A stretch of DNA of 59,852 nucleotides from DYJB01 sp963777165. Its GTDB lineage: Bacteria; Chloroflexota; Anaerolineae; Anaerolineales; E44-bin32. Location: NCBI GenBank assembly GCA_963777165.1, contig CAVZPO010000003.1, positions 1 through 59,852 on the forward strand. The letters run 5' to 3'. The position numbers and the translations under genes are program-made. Below are positions 28,559-36,650 of this stretch, in pieces (the stretch's first letter is position 1; every line of letters begins with the position of its first letter). The notes beneath the pieces are model-generated. The model had not been told where the DNA came from and ran no database searches. It was given only the letters and a program-made list of their open reading frames with translations.

Positions 28559-29121
28559 CCACCGCCGCACCTGCTCGTCCCCGCTTAAGCTTGCGGGCGC
28601 TGTTCTCGCGGCCGGAGAAGCCGTACATCCACCCGTACCTGGGTGGGGCGCTTCTGGGCATCGTCTTGTTCCTGGCTTTCCTGATCACGCGCAACGGGCT
28701 GGGCGCCTCCGGCGGAATGAACCGCTACGTCGCCGTGGTCGAGGACGCCGTCTCGCCCGGGCACATCGACCAGACGCCCTATCTGCTCAAGTTGGCCGGC
28801 GGCGAGAAGAACCCGCTGGATGACTGGAGCGTCCCGGTGCTCACCGGCGCGCTGTTTGGCGGGTTCGTTTCCGGCCTGCTCAACGGCCGTGTCAAGGCCG
28901 AGATCAACAAGGGCCCGCATGTCTCGAACCGCACCCGGCTGATCATGGCCTTCTCGGGCGGGGCGATCATGGCCTACGGCGCCCGCATGGCCCGCGGCTG
29001 CACGTCGGGGCAGGCGCTCTCGGGCGGGGCGACGCTGTCCGCCGGCTCGTGGGCGCTGATGATGTGCATCTTCGGTGGAGCCTATGCGCTGGCCTACTTC
29101 GTGCGCAAGGCCTGGCTCTAA
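28555..29121 (+). CDS. YeeE/YedE (DUF395) family sulfur transporter, first copy
   Basis: 188 residues. ATG 28555 overlaps the previous stop (ATGA). It has four to five membrane helices and the family signature RMARGCTSGQALSGGA with its conserved Cys, plus VLTGALFGGFVSGLLNGR. In characterised relatives (TsuA/YeeE) such Cys residues pass thiosulfate through the membrane. Together with the second copy downstream it probably forms a heteromeric pair for uptake of thiosulfate or sulfide-level sulfur. Confidence 0.88.
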   Translation: MTTAAPARPRLSLRALFSRPEKPYIHPYLGGALLGIVLFLAFLITRNGLGASGGMNRYVAVVEDAVSPGHIDQTPYLLKLAGGEKNPLDDWSVPVLTGALFGGFVSGLLNGRVKAEINKGPHVSNRTRLIMAFSGGAIMAYGARMARGCTSGQALSGGATLSAGSWALMMCIFGGAYALAYFVRKAWL

Positions 29122-29133
29122 AGGAGGCGCCCC

Positions 29134-30375
29134 ATGTCTATCTTCCCGCTTCAAGCCTTCCTGCTCCCGCTCAGCCAGAACCCATGGACCTACGCGGTGT
29201 TCGGCCTGATCGGCTTCGCCTTCGGCTTCGTCCTCGAACTGTCCGGCTTCGGCAACTCGAAGAAGCTGGCGGCGCAGTTCTACTTCCGCGACCTGACCGT
29301 GCTCAAGGTGATGTTTGGTGCCATCGTCACGGCCATGGTGCTGCTGTTCCTGTCGTCGGCCATCGGGATCCTGGACTTCAATCTGGTCTACGTGCCCGAG
29401 ACCTACCTGTGGCCCGGCCTGCTGGGCGGCGTGATCATGGGCTTCGGGTTCATCATCGGCGGCTTCTGCCCGGGGACGTCGGTCGTTTCGACCGCCACGC
29501 TGAAGATCGACGGCGCGATCTTCCTGCTGGGTGCGTTCTTCGGCGTGTTCGCTTTTGGAGAGACCGAGCAGTACTTCGACGGCTTCTGGCATTCCAGCTA
29601 CTACGGTCGGTTGACGTTGATGGACGCCTTCCACTTGCCGACCGGGGTCGTCGTCCTGCTCGTCGTGCTCATGGCGCTGTTCATGTTCTGGGGTGGGGAG
29701 CAGCTCGAGCGCATCTTCGGCAAGCGCGATCTGAAGCGCGAACCCCGGCTGCGCTATGCCGGCGCCGGGGCGTTGGTGCTGGTGGCGCTGGCCGTGCTGG
29801 TCATCGGCCAGCCCGATGCCGCCGACAAGTGGGCGCGCATCGCCGTCGAGAAGCAGGCTGCGCTGGCTGCCCGTCAGGTCCAGATCGATCCCGGCGAGCT
29901 GCTTGCAAGCCTGGGCGACGACAAGCTCAATGTCGTCATGCTCGATGTGCGTTCAGAGGCCGACTACAACCTGTTCCACATCGACAGGGCGCGCCACGTG
30001 GCGCTCGAAGAACTCCCGGCACTGGTACCCGAGCTGCTGCACGAACCGGCGGCCGTCACCGTCACCGTCGTGATGAGCAACGATGAGGCGGCCGCGACCG
30101 AGGCCTGGAAGACGCTGCAGGCCGAAAGCATCGCCAACGTCTACATCCTGGGTGGCGGTGTGAACCAATGGATCCGAACCTTCGGCTCGGGCGAGGTGGA
30201 TATCGTCCGGATGGCCAAGGCTCCCGGGGATGATCAGTTGGCCTACGCCTTCCCGGCGGCGCTGGGAGCGCGCTACGAAGCGGCCAGCCCGAGCCCGTAT
30301 GAGTGGCAGCTCGAGTACACGCCGCTGATCAAGCTCGAACGCAAGCGCAGCCCGAGCGGCGGTGGGTGCGGCTGA
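29134..30375 (+). CDS. YeeE/YedE family transporter fused to a degenerate rhodanese domain
   Basis: 413 residues, 12 bp after the first copy (GGAGG upstream). Residues 1-235 are a YeeE half: GFVLELSGFGNSKKLAAQFY, IMGFGFIIGGFCPGTSVVST with conserved Cys. A membrane helix (~VLVALAVLVIGQPDA) leads to a rhodanese-like domain: VVMLDVRSEADYNLFHIDRA, IANVYILGGGVNQWI. The catalytic Cys loop (CxxGxR) is replaced by MSNDEAAA. The protein ends in SPSGGGCG, a Gly-rich tail with one Cys. Intact frame. Rhodanese activity is doubtful; the tail Cys could carry persulfide. Confidence 0.88.
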   Translation: MSIFPLQAFLLPLSQNPWTYAVFGLIGFAFGFVLELSGFGNSKKLAAQFYFRDLTVLKVMFGAIVTAMVLLFLSSAIGILDFNLVYVPETYLWPGLLGGVIMGFGFIIGGFCPGTSVVSTATLKIDGAIFLLGAFFGVFAFGETEQYFDGFWHSSYYGRLTLMDAFHLPTGVVVLLVVLMALFMFWGGEQLERIFGKRDLKREPRLRYAGAGALVLVALAVLVIGQPDAADKWARIAVEKQAALAARQVQIDPGELLASLGDDKLNVVMLDVRSEADYNLFHIDRARHVALEELPALVPELLHEPAAVTVTVVMSNDEAAATEAWKTLQAESIANVYILGGGVNQWIRTFGSGEVDIVRMAKAPGDDQLAYAFPAALGARYEAASPSPYEWQLEYTPLIKLERKRSPSGGGCG

Positions 30376-30408
30376 CCCGCCCAAGCTAACGCATTCCGCA
30401 AGCGAACC

Positions 30409-30447
30409 GTAGGGGCGAAGCACATGATCCCCGTGCTTCGCCCCTAC
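30409..30447. repeat. GTAGGGGCGAAGCAC inverted repeat, copy 1
   Basis: GTAGGGGCGAAGCAC (30409-30423) faces its perfect complement GTGCTTCGCCCCTAC (30433-30447). It lies between the convergent sulfur operon and radical SAM gene, so it can act as a bidirectional terminator. Other copies at 33506 and 54068. Confidence 0.8.
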
Positions 30448-30527
30448 CCGTATCTCGTGGAGCGCCTCCGACGGGAGACACGACGCTGGGGAAGGCGGCG
30501 CCGTCCCTATCGGCGCACGGATTGACC

Positions 30528-31457
<930 letters not shown>

Positions 31458-31555
31458 CTCAGTCGCCGCGAAGCCGCAACACGTTCAAGTGCCCAGCCGG
31501 TCTGGACATGCGGTGGCGGCTGAAGCGGCATCCGGTGCCTGTGGTGCCGACCGGC

Positions 31556-31954
31556 CTAGTGCAGCAGGTCGGTCCGGTCGACGAGCGTGCCCTGGGCGTA
31601 GGCCAGGGCTGCCTCGTCGATCGACGTCAGGTCGGTGACCACCGGGCGGATGCCGCGCGAGAGCATGCTCTGGTAGGCACCCGAGCCCATACCGCCGCAC
31701 AGGATGGCCTCGCAGTCCTCGATCGCCTGCGCCATCCTGCCGTGCCGGTTGTCGGCCTCCGGACCGTGCCCGTGCGCCTGCCCCTGTTCCTCATGGCCGT
31801 GGCCTTCATCGGCGAAGTGCTGATGCCCCAGCTTATCCCGCATCTCACGCTGGGTGATCTTGCCCTCCTCGATCGTGACGACCAGGTAGTGGAGGGCCCG
31901 TCCAAAGTGTTGGCTGATCGTCTGTCCGTCGTCTGTGATGACCGCGATGCGCAT
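31556..31954 (-). CDS. NifX/NafY-like dinitrogenase Fe-Mo cofactor domain protein with His-rich insert
   Basis: 132 residues from ATG 31954 (GGAGA 8 nt upstream). MRIAVITDDGQTISQHFGRA and CEAILCGGMGSGAYQSMLSR define the family (RNase H-like fold that binds Fe-S or FeMo precursors). A histidine-rich insert (HQHFADEGHGHEEQGQAHGH) sits between them and would bind metal. No nif structural genes are in the window, so a general metal/Fe-S role is more likely than nitrogenase maturation. Confidence 0.82.
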   Translation of the reverse strand: MRIAVITDDGQTISQHFGRALHYLVVTIEEGKITQREMRDKLGHQHFADEGHGHEEQGQAHGHGPEADNRHGRMAQAIEDCEAILCGGMGSGAYQSMLSRGIRPVVTDLTSIDEAALAYAQGTLVDRTDLLH

Positions 31955-31992
31955 GTCGATGTCTCTCCGAATTCTGGGATGGGTTAGGGAAG

Positions 31993-32547
31993 CTAAGGCT
32001 GCGTTCGCTTTCTCAGGCAATCCGCCTTCCAGCAGCGGTAGGCGAACCATGTCAGGCCGACGAATGCCGCGCCGAGGAGCACCAGGATCGCCGTCTGCCA
32101 TACGGCCAAGCCCGCATCCGGTAACGGGGTCGCGGGCGGCGCGGCGATCGGGATCGACACCGGCTCAGCGGGGCACGGGGTGGCGCTCAAGCCGCCGCGG
32201 GCAGCGAATTCCGACAGCCGCTCTTCGTATTCGCCCGGATGGCACGACTGGCAGCGATCGGGGTCACTGGCGACCGGGTTGGCGATCATGCCCAGGTGCG
32301 CGGCCTCTTCGTTCATCTCCCCCACGACCCCGCCGTGGCAGTCGATGCAGCGCGCCTGTACTTCGCACAGACAAAACCACTTCCCTGTGTCGTGCAGCAC
32401 GTACAGGTCTTCGTGACAGGCGATGCACGAATCGTCGGTCTCCGGAGTCGGTGTCTGCGCCGCCGCAGGCGAGGCGCTGGCCACAAGTGCGATCGAGCCG
32501 GCCAGGAACACGAGCAGGGCCATGATCCGAACGAAGCGATTGAACAT
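31993..32547 (-). CDS. Small triheme c-type cytochrome with C-terminal membrane anchor
   Basis: 184 residues. Signal peptide 1-31 (MALLVFLAGSIALVASASPA). Three heme motifs CIACH, CIDCH, CQSCH. An extra Cys pair lies in WFCLCEVQARC. After a Pro-rich linker, one membrane helix (WQTAILVLLGAAFVGLTWFA) and a basic Cys-containing tail (CWKADCLRKRTQP). It probably passes electrons on the outer face of the membrane. It shares a strand with the XRE-cupin gene 11 bp upstream. Confidence 0.85.
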   Translation of the reverse strand: MFNRFVRIMALLVFLAGSIALVASASPAAAQTPTPETDDSCIACHEDLYVLHDTGKWFCLCEVQARCIDCHGGVVGEMNEEAAHLGMIANPVASDPDRCQSCHPGEYEERLSEFAARGGLSATPCPAEPVSIPIAAPPATPLPDAGLAVWQTAILVLLGAAFVGLTWFAYRCWKADCLRKRTQP

Positions 32548-32558
32548 CGCGCACCTCC

Positions 32559-33302
32559 TCAGGCGGTCGGCCCGGTGGAGTCGGGCTCAGCCTTGGTGGC
32601 GAAGTGCTTTTCCGTGGGACGATCATTCTCATCCTCCGGGCACAAGATGAGCAGCGAGCGCGTCTGGGTTTGCCCGGGGTTTCCCCAGCGGTGGGGGAGG
32701 TGGGCCTCGAAGATCAGGCTGTCGCCCGCTTCGAGCACATAGCGGCGGTCGTCAATGGTGTACGTCAGCTGGCCTTCCAGGCAGTAGACGAATTCATGCC
32801 CGGTGTGCACGATCGGCGCGGAGCCGCTATCCGTGCCGGGCCGGAGCGTCACCAGCAGCGGCTGCCCCCCATGCAGGGTCATGCCGGCGCCCAGGTCTTC
32901 GGCCATGCCGTGCGCGAAGGCCGCCCGTGGCCTGTGTCCTGCCTGCTGGAAGACCACCGTCTGTGCAGCTTCCTCCATCTCGAAGAACGCGCTGATCGGG
33001 ACCTGCATCGCCCGGGCCACCTGCTGCAGCGTGCTGACGCTTGGCGATGTCCTGCCGTTTTCGATCAGACTGAGTGTGTTGACGTTCAATCCGCTTAGAT
33101 CGGCCAGCCGACGAAGGGAATGCCCGTGCTCCGTGCGCAGCACGCGCAGCCGCTCTCCGACGTCGACCTCAAAGCCCGCCTCCGGCCCGATTGCCCCGAA
33201 GACGCCACGGCCGCGCCGCTGCCGGATCCTGCGTGAGCCCTTCGGTTCGGCTCGAGCCAATTTGGGCGAGCTTCTTCTTTCAGCTTTCGAACTATCTTCC
33301 AT
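32559..33302 (-). CDS. XRE-type regulator with C-terminal cupin domain
   Basis: About 247 residues from ATG 33302; a TTG at 33320 in the same frame lacks support. A basic N-terminal tail leads to the HTH LRVLRTEHGHSLRRLADLSG, NVNTLSLIENGRTSPSVSTL, then a cupin fold with metal-binding histidines (IVHTGHEFVYCLEGQLTYTI, AHLPHRWGNPGQ). This is the PuuR/YdcN-like architecture. It probably regulates the triheme cytochrome and itself through the operator upstream. Confidence 0.9.
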   Translation of the reverse strand: MEDSSKAERRSSPKLARAEPKGSRRIRQRRGRGVFGAIGPEAGFEVDVGERLRVLRTEHGHSLRRLADLSGLNVNTLSLIENGRTSPSVSTLQQVARAMQVPISAFFEMEEAAQTVVFQQAGHRPRAAFAHGMAEDLGAGMTLHGGQPLLVTLRPGTDSGSAPIVHTGHEFVYCLEGQLTYTIDDRRYVLEAGDSLIFEAHLPHRWGNPGQTQTRSLLILCPEDENDRPTEKHFATKAEPDSTGPTA

Positions 33303-33329
33303 AGTGGCACCCTCGTGCAACCAATATTA

Positions 33330-33358
33330 TATGACAGAAATGCCAACAATGTGTCATA
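33330..33358 (-). promoter_or_regulatory. AT-rich promoter/operator of the XRE-cupin gene
   Basis: A perfect 7-bp inverted repeat TATGACA-N15-TGTCATA in an unusually AT-rich spot. On the minus strand a consensus TATAAT begins 4 bp beyond the left arm, overlapping the repeat. This is the arrangement expected of an autoregulatory site. The remaining gap 33359-33813 contains only the hairpin at 33506. Confidence 0.5.
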
Positions 33359-33505
33359 ATCGCATAACAAATTGGTTCGTTAGCTGGTTTGATACCGAGT
33401 TGAGGGGCGGCCAGATCGAACGCGCGCGTTTATGTCAATTCTCGGAGATCACTTTGCGCTCACCGACCCACACGTGGGGCGGTCACTGCTGACCGCAGAC
33501 GGAAT

Positions 33506-33544
33506 CGAGGGGCGAAGCACAGAACTGCCGTGCTTCGCCCCTAC
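33506..33544. repeat. GTAGGGGCGAAGCAC inverted repeat, copy 2
   Basis: GAGGGGCGAAGCAC and GTGCTTCGCCCCTAC separated by ~9 nt. Same family as 30409-30447. Confidence 0.75.
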
Positions 33545-33813
33545 ACGTTCCTCGCGAAGTGCCTCAGCTTGCCGATAGGATAGAGGGCCAGGGGCGCGCG
33601 GCCGCGCAGATCCATCGGCCAATTCGGGGGCGACGCACGCGTCCGCCGGAACAAGCCGATCGGTCTGGCACGAGGGCCGTTTCCCAACCCCGCTGGTGTG
33701 TGCTAGCCTTGGCCCGCCCGCCGGGACGTGGGGCCTGCCGGAATCGGTTGCCCTGCGCAGGTTGCCTCCCGGGCGGACCCAACGGCAACACACACGGCCG
33801 TCCAATCAGACTT

Positions 33814-34374
33814 ATGGATGATCTCAGCCTGCGTCCGTTCGACCGCCCGGACTTCGGCCGGCTGCTTGCCTGGATCGACAGCCCGGAGTCGCTCATGCTG
33901 TGGGGTGGGCCGTTTTTCCGTTTCCCGTTGGACGCAGCGCAGCTCGAGGCTTACCGCGCCTCGGCCGAAGGGGAGTCGTCCCCCCGACGCATCTACACGG
34001 CGTGTGACGCCAACGGCGGGCGCGTGGGCCACATCGAGCTCAACGACATCGACGGCCACTCGGCGCGCCTCAGCCGCGTCCTGATCGACCCGGCGCGGCG
34101 CGGGCAGGGGTTCGGGCGGGCCATGGTCCGTCCGATCCTGCGGCTGGCCTTCGCCGAGCTGCGCTTGCACCGGGTAGATCTGCTCGTCTTCGACTTCAAT
34201 CGGGCCGCCATCCGGTGTTACGAAGCGGAAGGCTTCGTGCACGAAGGGCACTTGCGCGACGCTCGCCGGGTCGGGAATGCCGTGTGGAGCCTGGAACTGA
34301 TGTCGATCCTCGAAAGCGAGTGGAGGGCGCGCCAGCCGAAGACGCCCCCCGCATCAGGAGAAGAGCGACGATGA
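33814..34374 (+). CDS. GNAT N-acetyltransferase (RimJ/RimL-like)
   Basis: 186 residues from ATG 33814; the upstream in-frame stretch is Arg/Pro noise. LSLRPFDRPDFGRLLAWI, GRVGHIELNDIDGHSARLSR, VLIDPARRGQGFGRAMVRPI (acetyl-CoA pyrophosphate loop RRGQGFG) and NRAAIRCYEAEGFVHEG are canonical GNAT elements. Acceptor unknown. It overlaps the DUF3592 gene by ATGA. Confidence 0.85.
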   Translation: MDDLSLRPFDRPDFGRLLAWIDSPESLMLWGGPFFRFPLDAAQLEAYRASAEGESSPRRIYTACDANGGRVGHIELNDIDGHSARLSRVLIDPARRGQGFGRAMVRPILRLAFAELRLHRVDLLVFDFNRAAIRCYEAEGFVHEGHLRDARRVGNAVWSLELMSILESEWRARQPKTPPASGEERR

Positions 34375-35264
34375 GCTCACAGCTTCCGCGCACGCCGGTC
34401 GAGCCGGCGATCCTGCTCCCGCCGCGCGCCGTCCCGGCCTGCGCCTGGACGACCGTACTCTTCGGCGGGGCGCTGCAGCAGGTCGGCTGGCTGCTGCTCG
34501 GCTTCGGCATGATCTTCTTCTATGTGTTCGGCCTGCAGGCAGACGTCAGCGGTCCTCTGATGTCGCTGATGGACACTGCCCAGGCCACCGGTCTTGTCAC
34601 CTTGGTCGAAGGGACCAACGCATCGGAGAACGATTCCCCGGTGTATGCCGTCCACTACCGCTTCGTCGCCGCCAACGGGGCCAAAGTGGATGCGACGGCC
34701 TACTCCACAGGCACTTACCCCGAGGAGGGGCAGCGGGTCACCGTCGAGTACCTGCGCGGGCAGCCGGAAGTGGCGCGGGTCGAGGGTATGCGCCGGACGA
34801 CCTTCGGCGCGGCGGCGCTGATCGTGACCGTCTTCCCACTCTTCGGCGCCGGCATCACCTTCTTCGGGCTGCGTGAAGGCATTCGGGCGAGCCGCCTGTT
34901 GGGCATCGGTCGCCTGGCCTTCGGTAAGCTCACGTCCGCCGTGCCGACGAACACGACGGTCAACAATCGTCCGGTGATGGCGATGACCTTCTCGTTCCGC
35001 GCTCACGACGGCGCCTCGTACGAAGTGACCTCGAAGACGACCCTGCCGGAGAGGGTAAGCGATCAGGCGGAGGAGCTGATCCTGTACGATCCGGATGATC
35101 CGACTCGCGGCGCGGCGCTCGACGCGCTTCCCGGCTCGCTGCAGATCGACCCAAACGGCACGATCCGCCTGGGGAGCACCGCCGCATGCCTGACGACGCT
35201 AATCCTCCCGGGGCTCACGCTGCTGGGCCACGGACTTTACCTTTGGTTCCGCATCACGACCTGA
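34371..35264 (+). CDS. DUF3592-family membrane protein
   Basis: 297 residues, ATG 34371 overlapping the GNAT stop. Helix 1 (QQVGWLLLGFGMIFFYVFGL), an extracytoplasmic beta domain (VYAVHYRFVAANGAKVDATA, YPEEGQRVTVEYLRGQPEVA), helices 2 and 3 (FGAAALIVTVFPLFGAGITF), a second beta domain of the same type (MAMTFSFRAHDGASYEVTSK, ELILYDPDDPTRGAALDALP) and a last helix. The two half-domains look duplicated. Function unknown for the family. Confidence 0.72.
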   Translation: MSSQLPRTPVEPAILLPPRAVPACAWTTVLFGGALQQVGWLLLGFGMIFFYVFGLQADVSGPLMSLMDTAQATGLVTLVEGTNASENDSPVYAVHYRFVAANGAKVDATAYSTGTYPEEGQRVTVEYLRGQPEVARVEGMRRTTFGAAALIVTVFPLFGAGITFFGLREGIRASRLLGIGRLAFGKLTSAVPTNTTVNNRPVMAMTFSFRAHDGASYEVTSKTTLPERVSDQAEELILYDPDDPTRGAALDALPGSLQIDPNGTIRLGSTAACLTTLILPGLTLLGHGLYLWFRITT

Positions 35265-35292
35265 CCGGTGCCAAAGCACTGGTCAGGTCGTG
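35255..35292 (+). terminator. Strong hairpin across the DUF3592 stop codon
   Basis: A 12-bp perfect stem CACGACCTGACC / GGTCAGGTCGTG, extended inside by GGTGC/GCACT. It includes the TGA of the upstream gene and is followed by TTGAACCT. It probably terminates or attenuates transcription, or protects the mRNA 3' end. Confidence 0.6.
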
Positions 35293-35311
35293 TTGAACCT
35301 GGAGGCCGATC

Positions 35312-35947
35312 ATGCCCACCGAATCCGCGGCGCAAGCGCTGAGCATCCTGCGGGATGGCAGCCTGTTCCAGTGGTATGTGATACCGCTGTTCGCCCTGGT
35401 GGTCTACGTCTACGCCCATGAGATCGAGAAACGGAATTGGAGCCTGGTCTTCGCCGGCCTGGCCTTTTGGGGGATGGACTGGTTCAACGAAATCTGGAAC
35501 GGGCTGGTGTTCCACTTCACGCAGTACGCGCCGGTGTGGGGTGCGCCGGGCAGGACCGCCTATCTGATCCTGATCGGGCTGAATATCGAGATCTGCTTCA
35601 TGTTCGCCATCGCCGGGATCACCTTCTCGAAGATGCTGCCCGCCGATCGCAGCCTGCGCATCCTCGGCCTTCCGAACCGGCTGTTCATCGCCGTGACCGG
35701 CGCGGCGTTCTGCGTCTTCGTCGAAGTCCTGCTCAATGCCGTCGGGGCCCTCACCTGGGAGTACCCGTGGTGGAACGTCGGCGCGCCGTGGCTGATCTTC
35801 GTCTTCGGCTACCTGACCTTCTTCCTGGTGTCCTTCTGGGTGTACGACCTGTCGCGCCTGCGCCAGAAGCTCGCCGTCGTCGGCGTGATCTTCGGCGTCG
35901 ACCTGGCGGCCTTGCTTGTCTTCGGCGCTGCGCTGCGCTGGATCTAG
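35312..35947 (+). CDS. Polytopic membrane protein of unknown function
   Basis: 211 residues from ATG 35312 (TGGAGG upstream). Six helices: WYVIPLFALVVYVYAHEI, WSLVFAGLAFWGMDWFNEIW, AYLILIGLNIEICFMFAIAG, LFIAVTGAAFCVFVEVLLNA, APWLIFVFGYLTFFLVSFWV and KLAVVGVIFGVDLAALLVFG. Conserved-looking acidic/aromatic residues (MDWFNEIWN, EYPWWNVG) face the membrane interior. I do not recognise the family. Confidence 0.7.
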   Translation: MPTESAAQALSILRDGSLFQWYVIPLFALVVYVYAHEIEKRNWSLVFAGLAFWGMDWFNEIWNGLVFHFTQYAPVWGAPGRTAYLILIGLNIEICFMFAIAGITFSKMLPADRSLRILGLPNRLFIAVTGAAFCVFVEVLLNAVGALTWEYPWWNVGAPWLIFVFGYLTFFLVSFWVYDLSRLRQKLAVVGVIFGVDLAALLVFGAALRWI

Positions 35948-35970
35948 AGTGCGGTTGAGGTCAATGTCCC

Positions 35971-36018
35971 TTCGAGGCATGCGGCCGCCGGGAGGCGGCA
36001 GCATGCCGAGGAGGGCCA
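35971..36018 (-). repeat. Dispersed GC-rich hairpin repeat, copy D (inverted)
   Basis: The reverse complement reads CTGCCGCCTCCCGGCGGCCG then CATGCC, comparable to the core of copies A and B. Confidence 0.45.
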
Positions 36019-36047
36019 GACGTAGAATCCCGCTCCGGAGGCAGCCG

Positions 36048-36617
36048 ATGCGCACTTATCGAGGACTTCGACAGGCCTTCCGCCTGCTCAATCATTGGTT
36101 TATGATCCCGGTCTTCCGTTCCGGACTTGGTGCGGCGATGGTCAGTCCGCTGGTCGGCTACATCATGCTCCTGTCGACCCTCGGGCATAAGACCGGGAAG
36201 TTGCGGCGTACGCCGGTGAACTACGCGCTAATCGATGGCGACGTGTACTGCATCGCCGGATTTGGCGCGGTGGCTCATTGGGCGCGCAATCTGGCCGCCA
36301 TCCCCGAGGCGGAGGTGCAGCTGCCGGCCGGAAGGTTCTGGGGCCGGGTGCAGGTGCTGACGGACGAGGCCGACCGACTGCGCGTTGGCCGGCAGGTCCT
36401 GAAGAACGCCGGGTTCGCCGGATTCCTCTTTGGATACAATGCCTTCACTATCACCGACGAGAAGCTGGCGCGCGGGATCGCCGATGCACCGGTCCTGCGC
36501 ATCACGCCGACCCGGGCGGTGCCCGCCGCCTTCGACCCCGGAGGCGCCGGCTGGATCGTCTCGACTTTGGGATGGATCGTGCTGGCTGGGCTGCTGATCG
36601 CCGCGCTGGCGCGTTGA
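36048..36617 (+). CDS. F420-type (Ddn-like, PF04075) nitroreductase/quinone reductase
   Basis: 189 residues from ATG 36048 (GGAGGCAGCCG before it). The core LSTLGHKTGKLRRTPVNYAL, YCIAGFGAVAHWARNLAAIP and EAEVQLPAGRFWGRVQVLTD is the Ddn/DUF385 split-barrel signature, including the G-x-K-T-G-K-x-R-x-T-P stretch that holds F420 phosphate/glutamates. An N-terminal amphipathic helix and a C-terminal membrane helix (IVSTLGWIVLAGLLIAALA) suggest membrane location. It implies coenzyme F420 in this organism. Confidence 0.8.
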   Translation: MRTYRGLRQAFRLLNHWFMIPVFRSGLGAAMVSPLVGYIMLLSTLGHKTGKLRRTPVNYALIDGDVYCIAGFGAVAHWARNLAAIPEAEVQLPAGRFWGRVQVLTDEADRLRVGRQVLKNAGFAGFLFGYNAFTITDEKLARGIADAPVLRITPTRAVPAAFDPGGAGWIVSTLGWIVLAGLLIAALAR

Positions 36618-36650
36618 GAATTCACTCGATCGCGGTCCAGGAGGCCTGAC

